Made by a program: the position numbers and the translations under genes. The notes beneath the pieces were generated by a model. The model saw nothing but the letters and a program-made list of their open reading frames with translations. It had not been told where the DNA came from and searched no databases. This document shows positions 14,701-25,420 of a stretch of DNA of 64,000 nt, one piece after another. The first letter of the stretch is position 1; the number at the start of each line of letters is the position of its first letter. The stretch spans positions 7,316,001-7,380,000 of the forward strand of contig OZ059895.1 of the NCBI GenBank assembly GCA_964057225.1. Direction: 5' to 3'. The stretch comes from Auanema rhodensis (lineage: Eukaryota > Nematoda > Chromadorea > Rhabditida > Rhabditidae).

Positions 14701-16026
14701 TGAAGTCTTTACCGAAAACAAGGGTCACATCTAAATGTCTAAGAGCACCTGTACAAATTCCAAAGAAATGCTCAAAGAAGCCACCGATGTTATTCCAAAC
14801 AACGCGTCGTATTCGATTAGCAAAACCTAATATTTTGATTGCTCCCCCACGCAATAGAATAACTATGCCAAAGAATAACATCTCAACTATCAGTTCGCCA
14901 AGCTGTGCCATCAAGAAGTCTAAAAGATTATCATCATGGACTTCAAGACATAATAATGTAAGTATTATTATTATATTAAAACTATATACATATATATCTT
15001 AACTATATGTCTTTATAGCCGGTTCCTAAACCCTCGGTAACTCGACCATTACTCCCAAGAACCTATAAGGCACCAAAACCAAAAACTTACGCTGTTGGAC
15101 CTGTTCATCAGAGAAGTCTAGCTCCATGTGTTCCTAAGGTAAATTATTTCATATTATTAATCTTAATTATATATATTTATTCTAGAAATCTGTTATTCCA
15201 TCATTCAAAAAACCAAAAGTTCTATACCATGAACAAGCATATATATCATCATTTGAGGTAAAGCATTAGATACAAATTGATTACATTTTATTGAAAATAT
15301 CTCATCAATCTATTAATATATTATATTGTTGATTATATGAATATAGTTACTATAGTAACTATAAATTAATATTTTAATCGAATGATACAAAATTGGAAAC
15401 AATGATGATTTATCCGATTAAGGATTAAAGAATATTATACATATATGTTTATATAAATATATAATTAATTCTAATTATTGTAGAAATCAAATAATGTTTT
15501 ATATGGAACTAATACTAATAAGACCAAACATTATGGACAATGTGGTAACAGATTCTGGAAAAAGAGAAAGAATCAAATGAATCAGAGACATAGAGAAAGC
15601 CGAAAAGAAATTGATCATAAGCTACCTGTTCCATGTGCAGCTAAATACAGTATGTTTTATATATATTATATATTATATATTATATATATATTAAAGATTA
15701 TTATATAAAATTTTGATTCTAGAACTTGAATCATCACTCGTTGCTCGTAAGCGATACAATGTAGCTGAAATCCGTTTACAATCAAATTACAAGTATCAAG
15801 GAAAAACGTATAATTCTTCTATTATTAGGTAAGTTATAAATAAATAAATAATATTAAATTATTTTATATAATTTTCAGAAAAGGATATAAGAAGATGAAG
15901 AAGGATATTATCCCATCTAAAAAGATTGTACAACCAAAATGTCATTTTGATTCTCGCCCACGTAAACATCATGAGTGGAAATTAAAACAAATGGCAAAAT
16001 ATCATTCTCATACATCTATCTTCTAA
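10362..16026 (+). CDS. charge-polarised single-pass membrane protein with LIR-like motif (unrecognised)
   Basis: Sixteen exons with consistent codon phase give a 750-residue product: 10362-10440, 12023-12087, 12539-13052, 13097-13215, 13287-13367, 13435-13479, 13530-13622, 13799-13873, 13926-14153, 14568-14651, 14700-14957, 15019-15138, 15186-15257, 15484-15649, 15723-15828 and 15879-16026. Residues 1-35 include a Cys-rich start (MSCCGG). Residues 37-45 read ASSSDSWSVI, a W-x-x-I core after Ser/Asp that resembles an Atg8/LC3-interacting region. Residues 60-190 are a long Asp/Glu-rich tract, and residues about 231-249 are one hydrophobic segment (AILFYLGMVGASLVLQAGW). The remaining 500 residues are strongly basic and rich in Lys, Arg, Pro and Ser, with no recognised domain. 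The layout recalls the ER-phagy receptor CCPG1, but sequence similarity beyond the motif is not evident to me. Translation could instead start at Met28. Exon 1 joining to exon 2 rests on phase and splice signals only. Confidence 0.75.
10561..10626. repeat. (CT)n microsatellite in the first intron
   Basis: A CT run with TTT, CGC and CCC interruptions, in the 1.6-kb first intron of the acidic membrane-protein gene. Confidence 0.95.
11641..11706. repeat. (CT)n microsatellite in the first intron
   Basis: A nearly perfect CT run of over 50 bp in the same intron, on the sense strand of the host gene. Confidence 0.95.
15342..15363. repeat. 22-bp perfect palindrome in an intron
   Basis: The sequence is its own reverse complement over 22 bases and is centred on CTATAG, inside the 226-bp intron between exons 13 and 14. 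It contains both TATAGTTA and TAACTATA, the motif that recurs in other introns of the window. Confidence 0.9.
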
Positions 16027-18013
16027 GTAAATTCAGAATATTTATATATCATTATATTATTATAATGATATCATAATTATTCTTTTAATACTTTTTTTTT
16101 AATTCAATCAATATAATTTCTTCCATCTATGAGCGTATAATGCGTTTGCCTCTTCTCCTTCATCATCTCCTTGTGTCCTTTATCGAAATTTCTTTCATTA
16201 TCCAATTATTATTCAGTTTTACCGTATTATACGGAACAAACGTGACCATATTTGGTTACAAAGGAAGCATTGATTCGATGTTTTATGTGTACAGAAACTT
16301 ATAATATTCTCATTTTTTCGGAAACAACAAAAGTCTCCTGAAACAGAAATTCCAAAAAAAATGTTCCAAAAAATATTATTTTTCGTTCATCCACATGTAA
16401 ACCTAGCTAACAATAACTATAGTTGTGGTTTCTGATACCGATCCCAGTAAGTATTCAGATTCCAATATGGAAATTTCAAGAACTTTTCTTGAATTGTTTC
16501 CTCTCTCCTTTCCCTATCCATTCAACTTTTTCTTACCCTTTCTTTACTTACAAAGGTGTAACTGCTCTGAACGCACTCTAAAATGTTTTCTGTATAACAG
16601 AGCCTCCTTCACTCAGATGATTTCGTTTTTGTAAAACAAAAAATTTTTTTCTTTCATTTATATACTGTACAAATCTATTTTTTCTTCTTCATACGAGTGA
16701 AGGAGGAAACATACAATAGAAGGTACTCTGCTGTGTCCAGTAGGCAGTTTATCAATTTCTTCAAAGCCAATCATCATTATCAAGCTTTTCACGCATGGAT
16801 TTCAAAAAAGTTCAACTTACAAACACAATGTTTCAAGGAGATCCTTCCGTTCGTCATTAGTAGTGTCAACGGTCGTGTAAGCTTAACATCTTTCGAAATT
16901 ATTCTTCAATAGTAGTTATTCTATATAATTTCGAAAGAAATGATGATTGTGTCTTCAATATTTCTTTATATTCATTATTTGGAAGAAAAGAAAAAAGAAA
17001 ATTCAAAACCATTCACTTACCAGAATATTCTGGTATTATTAAAGTTCTTATTAACAAAGAAAAAGAAGAAGAAGAAGAACAAAGATGTTTATTTAATGTC
17101 TTTTACTAGCTATATAGTATAATATTAGTTATATAAACTATTATATATAACTATATATATAGTAAAAGATATTAAATATTTAATTAATTATGTATAAAAT
17201 GTTTTTTTGTTCGTTTCTTAATTCAACTTCTTTGATCTATAATACATAACTATATGTATATTTGATAATTTCTTTTTTTTTATGAACAATTTGTATATAA
17301 TCATGTATATATTGATGTATGATTAGTGTATATATATACTGTATATGTATAGTTAAATTCCTTGATACCTCAGTTGCTTTCGTTTATCTTCAATTCACAT
17401 AAAGCTTACTTGATTTTCTTATTATGTAAAGTCTCACAATCTTGCTCTACAATTAAATCTTTCTCTTATATTTTATGTTTCTCTCTATCTCTCTCTCTCT
17501 CTTACTCTTTCTCTCTCTCTCTCCGTTGGTTATTTGGAGCCCGGTAGTAGATTTTATCTGTAGAATACGTCTAGTGGTCAATAAATTGTTAGATCAAACA
17601 AAAAATATATTATGCTAACTATATGTATATATTATAAAATTAATAATTGAAATATTTCATTATGGATAATAGGTATTAACTATTAGTAGGAATACATATC
17701 TTGGACTAAAAATATATTAAGAGATATCTCATTTTCTATTGGAAATGTCATCAGTTTATATATATATATAGAAGAATTAGTTAATACATAGTTAAGTAAG
17801 AAATAATAATTTATATACAGTGTGAGCAGACTCAAGAATGTGATGAATAAGAGCATCACGTGAATCCCGTTCAAATGGTTGGTAGTAAATGAAAGTTATT
17901 TAAAAAAAAAAGAAATTACAAATATAACAAGTAGATTCTGAAATAGCTTCAGGTTACAAATCCTTCATCATATAGATTGAAGAGAGATCTCTTCGTCATC
18001 TTCCTTCTCTTCT
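16027..18013. other. intergenic region, no gene seen
   Basis: AT-rich DNA between convergently oriented genes. It contains poly-T runs, a short CT array near 17480-17523, and two exact copies of the 14-mer AACTATATGTATAT (17248-17261, 17617-17630). Open frames of 60-70 codons at about 16425 and 16697 lack coding composition, conserved motifs or splice partners. Confidence 0.5.
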
Positions 18014-18637
18014 CTAGACGAATGCTTCTTTCTCAGTTTTCGTTTTCTTATTATGACCAAATAAGACGAAGAAATAAAACCAAAGAATAACTGAACATAG
18101 TCCAGTTAGTGCCACTGCCACAATCAGAAAAAGCAAAAAGCTGAAAAAAGAAAATTTGAATTCTCAAATGTTTTCTATATAATTCAATCATCTCGCTCAA
18201 CACAAGCGATCGATGTACTTTATGATCACAGTGATCGAAGAAGAAATAGGGTGAGAGAAGTCGACTACATCTAACATCGTATACGTAGCGTTCGTGGTGT
18301 AATGGTCAGCATGGATGCCTTCCAAGCATTCGACGGGGGTTCGATTCCCCCCGAACGCAGTACATTTTTTCTTTTTCAATTTTTTTATAAATTACATTAA
18401 AGTAAACTTTGTTACTTTTTACAGACAAAAGAAAGCAATAAACTTCGTTTAAACAATAAAGTTCAATAATTTCACAAATTTAAACTGTTTCATAGCAGTG
18501 CAAAGGTACTTTTACTACAAGTACGTTCCGAAAATTCTCTATTTCTTTCATTGAATTTAAAATTTTACAAACCTCATTACAAATTCTTGAGAAGGACTCA
18601 GTGTAGCTGATAGAGCTTCAACTTCGACAGCTTCCAT
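18014..18637 (-). CDS. 63-residue single-pass membrane protein (unrecognised)
   Basis: Two exons, 18573-18637 and 18014-18140, join in phase to give a 63-residue protein from an ATG at 18635-18637 to a TAG at 18014-18016. Residues 1-20 are acidic and Ser/Thr-rich (MEAVEVEALSATLSPSQEF). Residues about 22-48 are one long hydrophobic helix with Leu, Val, Trp and Phe, and the tail is basic then acidic (GHNKKTKTEKEAFV). No signal-peptide cleavage site is apparent, so it is more likely tail- or mid-anchored, with the Lys-rich end cytosolic by the positive-inside rule. Size and layout resemble small integral membrane proteins and regulatory micropeptides, but I recognise no family. The 432-bp intron contains a tRNA gene on the opposite strand. 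About 5.5 kb of gene-free DNA separates it from the TALE gene. Confidence 0.65.
18288..18359 (+). tRNA. tRNA-Gly (anticodon UCC)
   Basis: A complete cloverleaf is visible. The acceptor stem GCGTTCG (18288-18294) pairs perfectly with CGAACGC (18352-18358), with discriminator A at 18359. The anticodon loop CTTCCAA gives anticodon TCC (glycine), and the T arm reads GGGGGTTCGATTCCCCC. The internal promoter boxes are intact (A box TGGTGTAATGG, B box GGTTCGATTCC). CCA is not encoded, as expected for a eukaryotic nuclear tRNA, and there is no intron. It sits in the intron of the 63-residue membrane-protein gene, antisense to it. Confidence 0.97.
18365..18370 (+). terminator. RNA polymerase III terminator of tRNA-Gly
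   Basis: A run of six T starts five bases after the tRNA discriminator, with further T runs just downstream. Confidence 0.85.
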
Positions 18638-19206
18638 GATTTTAGACTAAAACATAACTTTGAACGATCAAACACAAATATTAAAAAGTCGATAAAATAT
18701 AATCGGACTAAAAGGAAATGAATGAAAAAAACTAAAAATAGATGTCAAATAGCAAATAAAATGTAAATTTTTAAAAATTTATACAGTATTATCGGATAAC
18801 ATTGAAATAGATTATAATGATATGACTAATGGCATGAAAACTAATTGAAATATGGAAAAAGGGATTGGAGGAAGAAGGAACAGGACCAGATGAGGATGGA
18901 GCAGGAAACAAGAGAAAAGATGCAATTGAAGTGTCACTTGGTTCTTACACATCATAAACTTAGCAGTGCATATGCTATTCAATAAATTCTTATTATAATA
19001 TCTTCAGTTTTTAAAATAATTTAAGAAAAAAAAATTGTCATCGAATCAAATAATGGATGGAAAAGTATGATGAAGCTTGAGTACACTCAGTTTAATTCAC
19101 GTAAAACATTGTCGAAAAGAGCGAGCGGAACAAAATTTATGAAAAACGAGGAAAATATTTTAGTTGAAAAAGGGAAAAAGAAACAAAAAAAAGTTTCATC
19201 ATTTGG

Positions 19207-19237
<31 letters not shown>

Positions 19238-21648
19238 AGATGATGTTAGAGGTGATGACGTTGAGCACGATAGATTTTCGATGATGTTGACCAGAACAAA
19301 CGAAAATAGAGATGAGAGATATGGAACGAAGAAAAAGAGTTTAAAATTGACTGAATTAATATAGAAAATTGGAAAAGAAAGAAAATAATTATTTCAAAAA
19401 TAAAAAAAAATAATTATAAAATTAAATTTAAATGGAAAATTTACAAAGTTTCTATGAAAGCAAAATAAACGAAAATACATACATATGTAGCCTCAGGCTC
19501 TAGGATATGAACAAGATTTTCTTTATTCAAAACTTACACACAAAACCATGCAACAAGCTTTCGTCGTTGTCGTTTGGTTTCAAATATTCATCGACACTTA
19601 GTAGCACGTGGACGACAATCCAATGAGAGAAAATGAGAAAAAGCTGAGGATTTGAATAACAAGAGAGATGCTGAGAAAGAAACTAATAGAGAGAGAAAGA
19701 GAGAAAGAGAGAGAGAAAATGAAAAGGAGAAGTTTAAGAAACTATAATGTTCATCCGTGACAACTTACAAATTGAACTAAATTAAATAATATTACATAAC
19801 TATATCAATATAATTAAATTCACAAATCAAGTATCATAATGTAGAGGTAATAGTAGAAACAGGTTTAAATTGTTGTTTTCAATACAAAAAAACATCAATT
19901 TATTTAAAATAAATATAAATTCGTCAAGAAGTGATTTTTGATTCAATTCAAAAGATCAAATAAACTTCTTAAAGTACAACTATTACTTGTATGTATATAA
20001 GATGAGAAAGAATGAGAATGTTCAAGATATAGAGAGATGAGAAAGAACAGAGAGAGAGAGAGAGAGAGAAGAAGAAGAAAGAGAGGGAGAGGATGGAATT
20101 CACAATTCGGCAATTAGCTATTTTATGAACTTATCGATTTTTTTAAACAAAAATGGACAATATTATTAATCAATATATACGATATATAGTAAAAAGAAAC
20201 AAGTTTTAACCATTTTTTTCTTCAAATTTTAATTTTAAAAAAACTATTTAAAAGCTTTAATTTTGATTATATGTGGAAGGAAATAACACTGTATGTACAG
20301 TTACGAACGAAAAAAAAAGTAAAAGAAGTCTCACTCACGTTAGATTGAACGGTCAATATGTCTTTGTTGGAAATGAGACTTGGGAAGAAATGAATGACGC
20401 GGTCAAATTATAAAAAAAAAAGAAAAAAAAGAGAAAAATAGAATTGAATAAAGTATATATTATATGAATTAAACTATTAAAGAAATACAATTAGAAATCA
20501 AAAAAAAGAATGATTTAACATGAAAAATAAAGAAAAAAACGATTTATTTCATTTTTACTTAGAACAGAAATGACGATAAGGAAGAACGGAGTACGAAGGA
20601 ATGAGGGGAAGGAAAGAAGATCTGTCAGTATGTACTCGTTATAGTACTAATGTAGGTGTATGCAAATGGAAAAAGTAAGAAATATAAGGAAAAACTAATC
20701 TGTATTTACGTTTACAAGGACATTTTGTATGAGATTACAATGTAAAATCCAATATGAAATAGAAAGTTAAGTCATTCAAACGTGTAAATCTGATATATTA
20801 AAGTTTCCTGTCTGTCTCTCTCTCTCTTTTACTCTTTCTTGCTTTCTCTTACTCTCTTCTCTCTTCTCTTCTCATTTACTATAAATAAATAAATAAATAT
20901 ATATATATATATATATATTAATACGTAATACAAGTTATATATAAATATATAATATAATACTATTTTCAAAGATTTTCTGGAATGTACCGATGTTTAGTGA
21001 CGAAACTGGTATCCACCACATCAGCTGTAGCAAGACGAAAGTTTGAATGCTCCTAAGCCGAATGCTAGATAGAATCAGATATTCAAATTGCCGATTAACG
21101 ACGACGTCGACGACGATGCAAATCTTATTTCCGATGTTAAAGTCGTAGTCAGAAGATCTTCACACAAAAGTATTTGAATGAGAAAAATTTGGTGAATATG
21201 AAGACGTGAGTTGATGATGGTCATGAGTAGGCAGGCCGGCTACATACATACGTCAATTGAATGTAAAGTCGGAAGGTGCAGAAGAAAGGAAATGCTGCTA
21301 CATCGGGAACAGAATTTAAAATTCGTTTTGAATACATGCAACATGATAAATTCAAAAAAGGTCCTGGCAACTGACTTTTGGACATTTCTGACCAACAACG
21401 TCTCCGAAGAAGATGTTCCAAAGATGAACAAAGATGCTAAAGATGTGAAAAATAAAATTTCTTTTCAAGAATACCAGAGAATGAGATTTTATTTTTATTA
21501 TCATATATGTATTTCTTTGAAAATATTGAATATTTGATAGAATGAAAACAAGGAAAATAGCAGAAATAAAGTTTTTTTATTGATATTGATTGGATAGTCA
21601 AACAAACAAATAGAGATGTATGCTATATTACATATAGTATTAAGATAA

Positions 21649-21683
<35 letters not shown>
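21649..21683. repeat. (GA)n microsatellite
   Basis: A GA run with one AAAG interruption, in intergenic DNA. It reads as CT on the sense strand of the downstream minus-strand gene. Confidence 0.95.
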
Positions 21684-21687
<4 letters not shown>

Positions 21688-22155
21688 AAAAGAAGGAAGG
21701 AAGATGATATAAGGTATGTGTGTTCTGATATTATGTATTGAAAAAGAAATATTTCTGACGAATACTAAAGATAAATATTTATAAATTTATCTATCTATGT
21801 ATATTTTACGAAGCTTATATTAAGAATAGTATAGTTTATAGATTGAATGTCAATTTGTGATGTGATTCTATAGATTACATGATCATTTCATGATGAGACA
21901 TTACATATAATTTAACATATTTGATGTGAAAATCATGAAATGTTAAATATTTTTGTATTTGTAAATCAATCATAATAATAGTTTTGTATTTTGCTTGAAT
22001 AAAGATTTTTTTTTGTTCTTTTACTATATGATATAGTTAATTAGAAATATTTTTTTATAATAAAATACAAATAATATTTATAATTAATCTCACACATTGA
22101 TATAAGTTTCTCATTCAACTTAAATGGTATATACATGGGAATGACCGATAGTATT

Positions 22156-22167
22156 TGGCACGTGCCA
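22156..22167. promoter_or_regulatory. 12-bp palindrome containing an E-box
   Basis: TGGCACGTGCCA is a perfect 12-bp palindrome centred on the bHLH site CACGTG, about 2 kb upstream of the TALE start codon. Regulatory function is inferred from the motif only. Confidence 0.4.
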
Positions 22168-23682
22168 TGAACACATATTCCACGTTCTCAACTTGAGTGG
22201 AACATTAAGGCTGAGAGAATTTCGACTTCTCATAGATGATGTTGTTCACATCGATTATATCACATGGTTAAGAAAAAATTAGTCAAACTGAACATATACC
22301 TAACTTCAGTTTGCAGATGTTGCTTCTACTCATGATGATGATGATGATGGTGATGATAGTATCATTGTTAATTATTCATTATATAGTTAATTCAATGTTT
22401 TCTTTAACCATATTTATTTCAATTTTTGTAAAAAATATATTTTTTGACAAAAAAATTGAACGAATTGACTCTTTCTATTGAAGTCAATCTCACTTACTGC
22501 CTCAAATATTTCGTTTCCGTTTTCATTACACCTATTTCTAAATCTATATAAAAATACATAAAAGTTATGATATAAATTAATATAAAATAAAATAAATTTT
22601 TATCTAAATTTATTTTTTTAAAAATAATTTTATTATTATATTTATATTATCTTTGACTCATTTTTTTTTCATTTTCACCACATTAATCACTATGAAATTT
22701 TCAAAATTGTTTCTTCTTATCTTCTGTATGTGCCGGTCCTATCTGTTTTTTTTTACGAGAAAAAAAAAGGGTTCATCTTCTATCAGCTTCAATTGACTTC
22801 TTTCACCTTTGTACATTGTTTCATTTCTATTTATTATTATTATTATATTATATTATTTAAATTTATAAAGTATAGTATAATCAAAGTATAAGAAAGTATA
22901 TTTTACTTTATAATTTCAACATCATCATCATCATCATCATCTATTTATTTTATTTTCTTAATTTTATATTTTAATTCCTTTTTTAATAGTTAAATATATT
23001 ATATATTTAACTTATATCATATACATACATATACATAAGATGTTGAACAATGAGGAACACTGTTCCTTAAATCATTTTCAGTGTTTCAAAATCTTATGTA
23101 TGTAGAAAAGAGGGAGGAGTATATGACTACTGATAAAGAATCTCTCTCTCTCTCTCTTTTTCTCTTCCGTTCTTTTACTTTTTCTGAATACTTTTTTATT
23201 CTCATAGATTTATCGTTATATGTATATATGATATACTAGTTTTCTTATTCTTTTTCTATATTTCATATGTTCATTATTCACTTTTTCTATTCGACCCCTC
23301 ATACTTTTTCTCTCTAATACTCTCTTGTACGTTAATGTTACGAACAGAAGCATTTCACGGCATTTCCTTTCATATCTATCTGATAATTATACAAGAAGGC
23401 ATGAATTAATGACCAAAATTTACAATCACTATCAATAACTGATTGAAATGACATGATAGACATTCCAAATAAGCTTTTTAGATGTTCTCTAATCCTCTTT
23501 GATTAAACTTTTTCATATTTTGTACCACAAATATGGAGTTGTATGGAGATGTTAGCTACTGAATCTGTCTTCTCTACTACTATTCATTATCTCATTTTCA
23601 TCTTTTCACACTCTCGTCTCTATATTTCTGGTTTACTTACGCATTAACCGACAAAGCTTCTGCCGACAATGCATCTGATTGT

Positions 23683-23706
23683 CTGACAGAGCCTGAACTC
23701 TGTCAG
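23683..23706. promoter_or_regulatory. 9-bp perfect stem-loop upstream of TALE gene
   Basis: CTGACAGAG (23683-23691) and CTCTGTCAG (23698-23706) are perfect inverted repeats around the 6-base loop CCTGAA, about 490 bp before the homeobox start codon. It lies in a GC-richer, non-repetitive stretch. It is too short for a miRNA precursor; a protein-binding inverted repeat or structured 5' leader are alternatives. Confidence 0.4.
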
Positions 23707-24196
23707 GTGTGCTTGTTTGTTCATCGAAAACAGTTTCTACTTGCAATAGGCTTGAAGTTTGCTTTTAGGTCTTCCGGCACAACTGTTTCCGGCTATGTAC
23801 CAGCCTGAACATGTGCCAGTGCTTTAGCATTGATCATGAACACAAAAATGGAAACAAAGCGTATCGTCGGCTTTTTTTGCATGTTTGATGTTCGGTTAAG
23901 ACATTGAGACGTAAACTGAAAAGTCGGCACACGTGCCCCTCACACTCTTTCATGTTTTGCCGACCATTCTTTGCTTCTCTACTCACTCTACAGTTTCTAC
24001 AATCATTTTGTACTTCTTTTCAGTATGTGACTCAAGCTGGATAGCTCATATCCAATTTGATTCATTCAGATGTTCTCTTCGAGAGAGTAGGGCAACTACA
24101 AATTACATCTGATTACCCTTCTTTCCGTTTTCAATTCGTTTTCTTCTTCGATGTTTTCTATCTAAAAAATATCCGAATTAAGTTGCTTTTTTCAGA

Positions 24197-25164
24197 ATGA
24201 TCTCCGATACTGAATTGATCAATCATCATCAAATGACTGCACAACTTCTGAATACTACACCCCCTCTCAAAGAAACGTAAGAGAAGCTACATGTACTTGT
24301 TATCAATACAATCTTTGCAGCTTTTGTGATGCTCTCCTTTTACCTGGAAAATCTTATGATATTCCATCACCTAGTCTTGATGGTAGCTTTTCATTCATGC
24401 AGCCACAATCTGCTTGGACATCTCTAAACTCAACTCCCACACCATCAGCATCCACAATCTGTTATCCACCAGTGGTAAGCTAAATCGCTCTAATATCCCT
24501 TAACTATAATAATTTATTTAAGCAAGTTATGTATGGAATGATGCCTTATTGGATGATGTCTCCAACACTTACAACACCATCTAATCTTCTAACACCAACA
24601 GCTTCCACGAATAGCACGACGTCATCAGTTTCTGCTTCTCCAGCAATTGTATCAAGGCCTCACACAGAACCATTATATGAATGGATGAGAAATCACGAAA
24701 AGGATCCATATCCAACAAGACGTGAGAAGGAATTTCTCGGTCGCATCTGTGGCATGACATCTCGACAGGTTTGTTTTGAAAACTTTTTTTTACATGAAAA
24801 AAAAACAAATTTCTAGAACATTTGTCTAACGAAAACATCTTTTTTAGATTGAGCATTGGTTTGCTAACGCTCGCCGACGAATGAAAAAGATGAATAACTC
24901 GAAAAGACTTCGTTCATCACTTGGATCAACAGAGTACGGTCCAGAAAAAGATGGTTCGTTATTACTTTATATATTATTATATTATAAATTATAAAATTTA
25001 TAGATGATTCTACTTCTCTTCTCACGTCATCATTTTCATCATCATCCTCTTCGGAAGGCGATGTCATAGTGCGATCCTCATCATCTATTACGGAAAAACT
25101 GAATAGTGAGCCGGAAATCAAAAAATCTAAAGGCATCTGGTCGATAATTAGCACATTACAGTAA
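24197..25164 (+). CDS. TALE-class homeodomain transcription factor (Iroquois/Mohawk-like)
   Basis: Five exons, 24197-24276, 24321-24474, 24523-24768, 24848-24953 and 25004-25164, encode 248 residues. The homeodomain spans about residues 120-178: helix 1 around LYEWMRNHEK, the three-residue TALE loop with DPYPT, helix 2 EKEFLGRICGM, and recognition helix IEHWFANARRRMKKM. WFANARRR with Ala at homeodomain position 50 is the signature of Iroquois and Mohawk proteins rather than Meis/Pbx (WFxNxR with Ile or Gly). An intron splits the recognition helix at RQ/IEHW. The N-terminal arm (ASPAIVSRPHTEP) lacks the usual basic cluster. Residues 1-118 are Ser/Thr/Pro/Met-rich, and the C-terminus has a Ser-rich acidic stretch. 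A TTTTTTCAG acceptor sits right before the ATG, so a 5' leader exon or spliced leader is likely. It acts in the nucleus; targets are unknown. Confidence 0.85.
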
Positions 25165-25420
25165 TCAGCTATACTGATATATGCTTTTACTCATAGATCA
25201 TAAATCTCATTTTCGTTATAAGACCAATTTTTAAACGTTTCATTTAATTAAGTGTGCTGCTGTGATGATCTCATTATTCTAATTGTCTCATTCTATTGTA
25301 TATATTTATTAATTTTATAATATTGCATGTGTAAGAAAGAACAAATGTTTAAGCTATTAATATTATTTAAAAAATAAATTTCTAATAACTATATTGTTTA
25401 TTCTTTTTAATTTAATTTCT

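Larger units (their letters stand above)
18638..24196. other. long intergenic region upstream of two divergent genes
   Basis: This 5.6-kb stretch lies between the starts of the small membrane-protein gene (minus) and the TALE homeobox gene (plus). I found no supportable coding exon. It contains GAT/ATG triplet runs (about 19204-19245 and 22335-22365), GA arrays (20050-20069, 21649-21683), a CT array (23141-23160), (TAAA)n then (TA)n at about 20885-20920, and a CAT run (22919-22942). Two GC-richer unique patches carry palindromes (22140-22260 and 23640-24000) and are candidate control regions for the homeobox gene. Confidence 0.55.

Noticed and set aside
19164-19364. Asp-rich 66-codon ORF
   Set aside because: It is produced by a GAT/ATG trinucleotide run.
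21211-21537. 108-codon plus-strand ORF and overlapping minus-strand ORFs
   Set aside because: No recognisable motif, the tail is AT-derived Phe/Tyr/Ile, and there are no splice partners on either strand.
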